Origin: Acidobacteriota bacterium
Lineage (GTDB): Bacteria; Acidobacteriota; Terriglobia; UBA7540
Reading direction: 5' to 3'
Assembly (NCBI GenBank): GCA_003224665.1
Contig: QHZM01000158.1
Span: 1 to 9,066, forward strand
Length of the DNA stretch: 9,066 nt
The notes beneath the pieces were generated by a model. The model was given only the letters and a program-made list of their open reading frames with translations. It made no database searches and had not been told where the DNA came from. Below are positions 5,636 to 9,066 of this stretch, piece after piece. The translations under genes and the position numbers were made by a program. Each line of letters starts with the position of its first letter. The first letter of the stretch is position 1.

Positions 5636-6628
5636 ATGGCGGATGAAGTCCTGGTTTACGCCGAACATCACGACGGAAAGCTGACCCGGCCGACCTGGGA
5701 AGCCGTGGCTGCCGGCCAGCAACTTGCGCGGGAGCTCCAGTCAGGAGTCTCAGCCGTCATCCTGGGCGAAAACCTCTCCCGCCTCGCCTCGGAACTCGCG
5801 GCGCTCGAGCTCAGCGAAGTCCTGAGCGTGGACTCGCCGCTCCTCGCGAACTACACGGCGGACGGCACAACGCACGCGCTGAAGAAAGTCATCAAGGACC
5901 GAAAACCCCGGTACGTCATCTTCAGCCACACCTACCAGGTGCGGGACTTTGCGCCAAGCCTGGCCGCCGCGCTCGACCGGGGCTTCATCAGCGACTGCCT
6001 GGCCTACCGGAAAGAGGGCGCGCGGGTGATTTTCGTCCGGCAGGTTTTCCAGGGAAAATACAACGCGGACGTGGAGTTCGCCGGCGAGCCGCCTTACCTC
6101 GCGTCATTTCAGTCAGGAGCCTTCCGCGAGGATGCGGCGCGCCGCGGGAGCGCGGCCGCCAAGAACTCCGCGGTGCAGGTCTCGCTCTCACCGGAAATGG
6201 TCCGCACGCGGCCGGGCGAGCGTTTCCGCGAAGCCAAGCAGGCCGTGGACCTGACCCAGGCGGAAATCATCGTGGCGGTGGGGCGCGGCATCAAAGCGCC
6301 GGAGAACATCGAGCTGGCCAAGAAGCTGGCGGAAGTCCTGGGGGCCGAACTCGGCGCCTCGCGGCCCATCTGCGACAGCGGCTGGCTGCCGATGGACCAC
6401 CAGATTGGAAGCTCCGGGCAGACGGTCGCTCCCAAACTTTACGTCGCGCTGGGAATTTCCGGCGCCATTCAGCACCAGGTCGGCATGAAGGGGTCGCATA
6501 CCGTGGTGGCCATCAATAAGGACAAGGAAGCCCCCATTTTCGAGGTGGCGACGTACGGCATCGTCGGCGACCTCTTCGAGATTGTCCCGCCTCTCATCGA
6601 AGAAATCAAAAAAACGAAAAGCTCCTAG
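5636..6628 (+). CDS. etfA: Electron transfer flavoprotein, alpha subunit
   Basis: A 330-residue EtfA, the FAD-binding partner of the EtfB encoded just upstream. The N-terminal domain starts VLVYAEHHDGKL and contains FSHTYQVRDFAPSLAAAL. The C-terminal FAD domain is complete: VGRGIKAPENIELAKKLAE, then SRPICDSGWLPMDHQIGSSG, and the family signature LYVALGISGAIQH (268-280) followed by VAINKDKEAPIFEVATYGIVGD. The ATG at 5636 is chosen because GGGAA (5626-5630) lies five bases upstream; an in-frame GTG at 5624 would add four residues (MGIP) and overlaps the same SD. The 209-base gap to etfB is unusually long for an etfBA pair and contains an inverted-repeat element and a possible RNA switch, so the two subunits may be adjusted separately. 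No other gene follows on this strand; the next gene converges. Confidence 0.96.
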   Translation: MADEVLVYAEHHDGKLTRPTWEAVAAGQQLARELQSGVSAVILGENLSRLASELAALELSEVLSVDSPLLANYTADGTTHALKKVIKDRKPRYVIFSHTYQVRDFAPSLAAALDRGFISDCLAYRKEGARVIFVRQVFQGKYNADVEFAGEPPYLASFQSGAFREDAARRGSAAAKNSAVQVSLSPEMVRTRPGERFREAKQAVDLTQAEIIVAVGRGIKAPENIELAKKLAEVLGAELGASRPICDSGWLPMDHQIGSSGQTVAPKLYVALGISGAIQHQVGMKGSHTVVAINKDKEAPIFEVATYGIVGDLFEIVPPLIEEIKKTKSS

Positions 6629-6640
6629 CCCTCTCTTGTG

Positions 6641-6675
6641 AGAAGGACGCGCAGACGTAAACGTCTGCCCTACTG
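6641..6675. repeat. Palindromic repeat copy 1 and likely bidirectional terminator
   Basis: Contains a perfect 8-bp hairpin, GCAGACGT (6651-6658) and ACGTCTGC (6661-6668), with a 2-base loop (or 7 bp with a TAAA loop). It lies between the convergent etfA and CPBP genes, 12 bases past the etfA stop, so it can act on both transcripts. No T-run is present. The 35 bases match copy 2 (7454-7488) at 30 positions in the same orientation, and a short TTGTTTGA follows both copies. Confidence 0.6.
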
Positions 6676-6767
6676 GCTCATTGTTTGAATGAACGCGGGT
6701 TTCCGGATGTGGAGGATGCCCACGGTTGGAAACACCACCAGGCGCGGCTACCCCGCTCGACAACCTG

Positions 6768-7433
6768 TCAAGCCGGACTTTGATCCGCCCGAACCAGCTT
6801 CGGGCCGAGCCACGCCAGCACCACCGCGTCATACAAGAAGTGAGTAAACATGGAAGGATAAATTACGCCGAGTCTTACAACCGGAACAGCAAAGAGGACG
6901 CCGAGCAGCGTGCCTCGCACCACTCCGGCGGGGCCCTGGTGCGCGTGCGCCAGTCCAAAAGCCAGCGAAGTTATCGCGACAGCGAGCGGGACGGAATGAA
7001 CCCATCCGGAAACCTCGCGATGAAGGTATCCCCGATACAGGAACTCCTCACAAATACCGATAACAGGCGCGAATACCAACACGCAGACAATTTTCTCGGC
7101 ACGCGTGTGGGGAATGAGCAGGGCTGACTGAGGCTCCCGAGGCAACCAGCCCGCCCTTTTGAGCCCGTCTACGGACCAGGCAATCCCGGCGACACCGAAG
7201 ACCAGAATGAAAGTCCAAACGACGAGAGCTCGAGGATTGAGAGGATCGAACCAGTCAAAAACGGAGTCCGGTGAACCTTTGAACAGAAGAACGCAGGCCA
7301 CCATTGCCGGAAACAGGATGCAGGGGATCCCCAACAAGTACCGCTTGAATGAGTTTGCGAGTAGGGGTCCTAACGGAATTCCGATAGCAATGCCGATGAT
7401 GAAACCGATCCACTTCTTACGTGGCCATTTCAT
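6768..7433 (-). CDS. CPBP-family intramembrane metalloprotease (CAAX protease-like)
   Basis: A 221-residue polytopic membrane protein with several hydrophobic segments (about 9-27, 33-51, 70-88, 115-128, 148-162, 174-192). It carries the three motifs of the CPBP/Abi (Rce1-like) family: EExxxR as E129-E130-R134 (EEFLYR), FxxxH as F159-H163 (FGLAH), and HxxxD as H198-D202 (HFLYD). These form the glutamate and histidine active site in the membrane in characterised Rce1 homologues. Substrates in bacteria are mostly unknown; roles in membrane-protein processing, peptide maturation or self-immunity have been described for family members. The ATG at 7433 gives a basic MKWPRKKW start before the first membrane helix; its SD is weak. 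The gene is flanked on both sides by a related palindromic repeat in the same orientation. Its link to the neighbouring envelope genes is by context only. Confidence 0.88.
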   Translation of the reverse strand: MKWPRKKWIGFIIGIAIGIPLGPLLANSFKRYLLGIPCILFPAMVACVLLFKGSPDSVFDWFDPLNPRALVVWTFILVFGVAGIAWSVDGLKRAGWLPREPQSALLIPHTRAEKIVCVLVFAPVIGICEEFLYRGYLHREVSGWVHSVPLAVAITSLAFGLAHAHQGPAGVVRGTLLGVLFAVPVVRLGVIYPSMFTHFLYDAVVLAWLGPKLVRADQSPA

Positions 7434-7453
7434 GACTCTGGTATCCGGCGGGG

Positions 7454-7488
7454 AGAAAGACCCGCAGACGTAAGCGCCTGCGCTACTG
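7454..7488. repeat. Palindromic repeat copy 2
   Basis: Same orientation as copy 1 (6641-6675) and identical at 30 of 35 positions. The hairpin arms GCAGACG (7464-7470) and CGCCTGC (7475-7481) have one A-C mismatch in plus-strand RNA but a G-U pair in minus-strand RNA, so the structure is better kept in the transcript of the minus-strand genes here. It lies in the gap between the small secreted protein gene and the CPBP gene, about 20 bases before the CPBP start. Confidence 0.6.
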
Positions 7489-7527
7489 ATTGCGGCGCAT
7501 CAGGTTGTTTGACGAATTATTCCGGGT

Positions 7528-8031
7528 CTAATGTTTGGGGACCCACACAAAATCCGTCATCGCTGCTTCCAGGATTTTGCAGGTCTGACAATCGAACCGG
7601 TGAAGGCTTTCGGCGCGGCCGACGATGCGGTTCGGACCAATGGATTCGATTTCTGTCCGCGTCATCAGATGGCACCAGTTGGTGGTCCGTCCCTTCTCAT
7701 TCTCCACGACGCAGGGGAGGAAGCTTCGCGAGATGCCAACCCACTTCGACCCGGTGCGGCGGCATTCCGTGCGGATGTAAGTCTTGTCGCGGTCGGCCAC
7801 GGCCGGCCCGGGCACCCACTCGGCATAAAAGCGGTCTTTTTCCACCCTGACCCGGTACTCCTTGCCGGTCGTCTCTGATTTCCAAATCTTTCCCTGGGCG
7901 GCCCGCGCCTGAGCCCGCTTTGCCGGTGAAGGGGTTTGGGACTGCCGGGCATCGGTCAGAACGCTCGAAGCCCCGGTGAAAACAATGACCAGGGCGAGGG
8001 GACAACTTGCAAAGCGCAGGTTAAGTTTCAA
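7528..8031 (-). CDS. Small secreted cysteine-containing protein of unknown function
   Basis: A 167-residue predicted exported protein. The N terminus MKLNLRFASCPLALVIVFTGASSVL is a signal peptide; the cysteine in it is not in a clear lipobox. A short S/P/A/K/R-rich linker (about 28-45) leads to a globular domain starting GKIWKSETTGKEYRVRVEKDRFYAEW, then a segment with IRTECRR, SFLPC, NWCHL and FDCQTCKILE. That gives five cysteines in the mature part, which suggests disulfides or metal binding; the C terminus is FVWVPKH. I recall similar uncharacterised proteins in Acidobacteriota but no function. The start is TTG at 8031 because a perfect GGAGG (8037-8041 on the minus strand) lies five bases upstream and there is no good ATG nearby. 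It follows the Kdo hydroxylase gene by 73 bases and precedes the CPBP gene by 94, so one transcript is plausible. Confidence 0.75.
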   Translation of the reverse strand: MKLNLRFASCPLALVIVFTGASSVLTDARQSQTPSPAKRAQARAAQGKIWKSETTGKEYRVRVEKDRFYAEWVPGPAVADRDKTYIRTECRRTGSKWVGISRSFLPCVVENEKGRTTNWCHLMTRTEIESIGPNRIVGRAESLHRFDCQTCKILEAAMTDFVWVPKH

Positions 8032-8104
8032 GAAGTCCTCCGGTGATTGAGCACAAGTCCGCCGCCGGGCTTCGCCGCCGTCTTGTCTGCGACGAGTCCA
8101 CTCA

Positions 8105-9004
8105 TCAGTTGCGCCACGTCAACTCCGCTCCGGACATGCGTTCGAGGATGCTTACGGGGGCGAGCTCGGGCCGCACCATGGCCTGGCGCGAGACGATGAA
8201 AGTTTGCTCCAGCGCGAACTGTCCACCGATGGCGGCGTGAGTCGCCATATCCGTAAAGACCAGCCAGGAGGACTTCGGCGGGAAGTCCACCCGCACCTTG
8301 GGCGTGGTCTCCTGGAAGTGTTGGCACTCCTTCAGAAAATTGTGGAAGCGGTGCATTATCGCATCGTACGGAGGAGCTGAGAACCGGTGAAGGCGGAGCT
8401 TTGCTGCGAGCCGCGCGAGTCTCCGGCGCCATGCGGGGAAATTCTGTTTCGCCGCCCCCAGCAGGCCGGCCTCGCCCGCAAAGCGCTCGACGAGCACGTC
8501 AAACGGCTCGGCGAGGATCCAGGCTCGCGGCTGCGCGGGGTTGAGGTTTGTAAAAAAGCGCAGAATCCGGTCGCCGTTCGTCGGGCGGGTAGGAAAAGCA
8601 TCGACGTGCAAAAGGTCGTTGCGCGAATGGAGCGGAAGCTTGCGACCATCTTCTTCAAAGGGACGATAGCTCGCGTAATCGAGGCGCGACTGCGCGGCGT
8701 AGCGCGGCAGCAGTTTGGTGAGCACCCGCGCGGCCTGCCGCGAGTATGCCATAAGAATGCGGCGGAGTTCCCGCCGGTCCGTGCCACTGGCCGCGCCGGT
8801 CAGCGTGTCCTGCGCCGGCCGATAAGCAATGTTCTTGTGATAGGACGCCTCGGTCTGGCGCTGGCGCAGGAGAAAGCGCTGATCGTCTTCCGGCAGTTCA
8901 AGGGGCATCTGGGGATAGAGCAGGATGTTCCCCGCTTCGAGCTGCTCGTAGTGCCGCGAGCTCAGCTCCTGCTCCGGGTCGGTGAGGATTTCAATCCGTC
9001 CCAT
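8105..9004 (-). CDS. kdoO: Kdo hydroxylase family Fe(II)/2-oxoglutarate dioxygenase
   Basis: A 299-residue protein of the Kdo 3-hydroxylase family (Pfam Kdo_hydroxy). KdoO, described from Burkholderia ambifaria and Yersinia pestis, hydroxylates the outer Kdo sugar of LPS to Ko with Fe(II), 2-oxoglutarate and O2. The signature LLHVDAFPTRPTNGDRILRF is at 131-150 and includes the metal-binding pair H133 and D135; the third ligand is likely H256 in FTDMATHAAIGGQFALEQT. Other recognisable parts are the start QLEAGNILLYPQ (21-32), YHKNIAYRP (55-63), LNPAQPRAW, and MHRFHNFLKECQHFQ. The ATG at 9004 has a modest AGGGG SD six bases upstream. The frame is open upstream to the window edge, so a longer N terminus cannot be excluded, but the family usually starts about here. 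Tandem TGA TGA stops end the gene. Specificity for Kdo is inferred from family membership. Confidence 0.88.
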   Translation of the reverse strand: MGRIEILTDPEQELSSRHYEQLEAGNILLYPQMPLELPEDDQRFLLRQRQTEASYHKNIAYRPAQDTLTGAASGTDRRELRRILMAYSRQAARVLTKLLPRYAAQSRLDYASYRPFEEDGRKLPLHSRNDLLHVDAFPTRPTNGDRILRFFTNLNPAQPRAWILAEPFDVLVERFAGEAGLLGAAKQNFPAWRRRLARLAAKLRLHRFSAPPYDAIMHRFHNFLKECQHFQETTPKVRVDFPPKSSWLVFTDMATHAAIGGQFALEQTFIVSRQAMVRPELAPVSILERMSGAELTWRN

Positions 9005-9066
9005 AGGCTGCCCCTGGCGACGCGGCGCCCTCCTGTCGCCCGCGACGGGATGGGCGCGGCGGTCTG
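9005..9066 (-). other. Window edge upstream of kdoO
   Basis: Sixty-two GC-rich bases before the kdoO start. No gene can be called. One minus-strand frame is open from the edge and stops at a TGA just inside kdoO, so the end of an upstream gene overlapping the kdoO start is possible. There is too little sequence to decide. Confidence 0.2.

Noticed and set aside
6188..6832. 214-residue minus-strand frame over the end of etfA
   Set aside because: It runs through the antisense of etfA, the palindromic repeat and the end of the CPBP gene, and has no domain or SD. It is a shadow frame.
6726..7127. Plus-strand frame opposite the CPBP gene
   Set aside because: It is antisense to a gene with all three CPBP motifs, and the translation is low-complexity with no SD.

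Overview
The window most likely comes from a GC-rich Gram-negative bacterium, probably an Acidobacteriota member. This is inferred from several features: a PhoB/OmpR-type winged-helix regulator with the sequence style common in that phylum, a small secreted HEIGHLLL metalloprotease-like protein, small secreted cysteine-containing proteins, and a Kdo hydroxylase, which implies lipopolysaccharide. No rRNA, tRNA, CRISPR array or transposase gene was seen.

Layout. (1) Positions 1-582: the N-terminal part of a winged-helix regulator on the minus strand runs off the left edge. A shared divergent intergenic region follows, with a well-formed promoter for the regulator and, on the other side, a hairpin that covers the Shine-Dalgarno (SD) sequence of the next gene. 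(2) 583-1266: a secreted HExxH metalloprotease-like protein, followed by about 350 bases without a gene. (3) 1613-6628, all plus strand: a small secreted protein that overlaps fabG by ATGA, then acpP with its own promoter, fabF, etfB and etfA. This is a fatty-acid synthesis group (ketoreductase, acyl carrier protein, ketoacyl synthase) followed by both subunits of an electron-transfer flavoprotein. (4) 6641-9004, minus strand: a CPBP-family intramembrane protease, a small secreted cysteine-containing protein of unknown function, and a Kdo hydroxylase. The plus and minus blocks converge at a perfect hairpin near 6651-6668.

How the genes work together. FabG, AcpP and FabF are three parts of type II fatty-acid elongation: the carrier holds the chain, FabF extends it and FabG reduces the ketone. 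EtfA and EtfB form the FAD-containing electron carrier that usually takes electrons from acyl-CoA dehydrogenases, so synthesis and oxidation genes sit side by side. The minus-strand group looks envelope-related: LPS Kdo modification, a membrane protease and an exported protein.

The most unusual signals are non-coding. They are: an SD-sequestering hairpin at 548-580; a 108-bp element with 17-bp perfect inverted ends between etfB and etfA that supplies the etfB stop codon; two mutually exclusive RNA pairings just before etfA, one of which masks its SD; a related 35-bp palindromic repeat on both sides of the CPBP gene; and non-ATG starts (TTG, TTG and probably CTG). I did not find a clear novel multi-gene defence or biosynthetic system. 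The best candidates for something new are the two possible RNA switches and the repeat elements.
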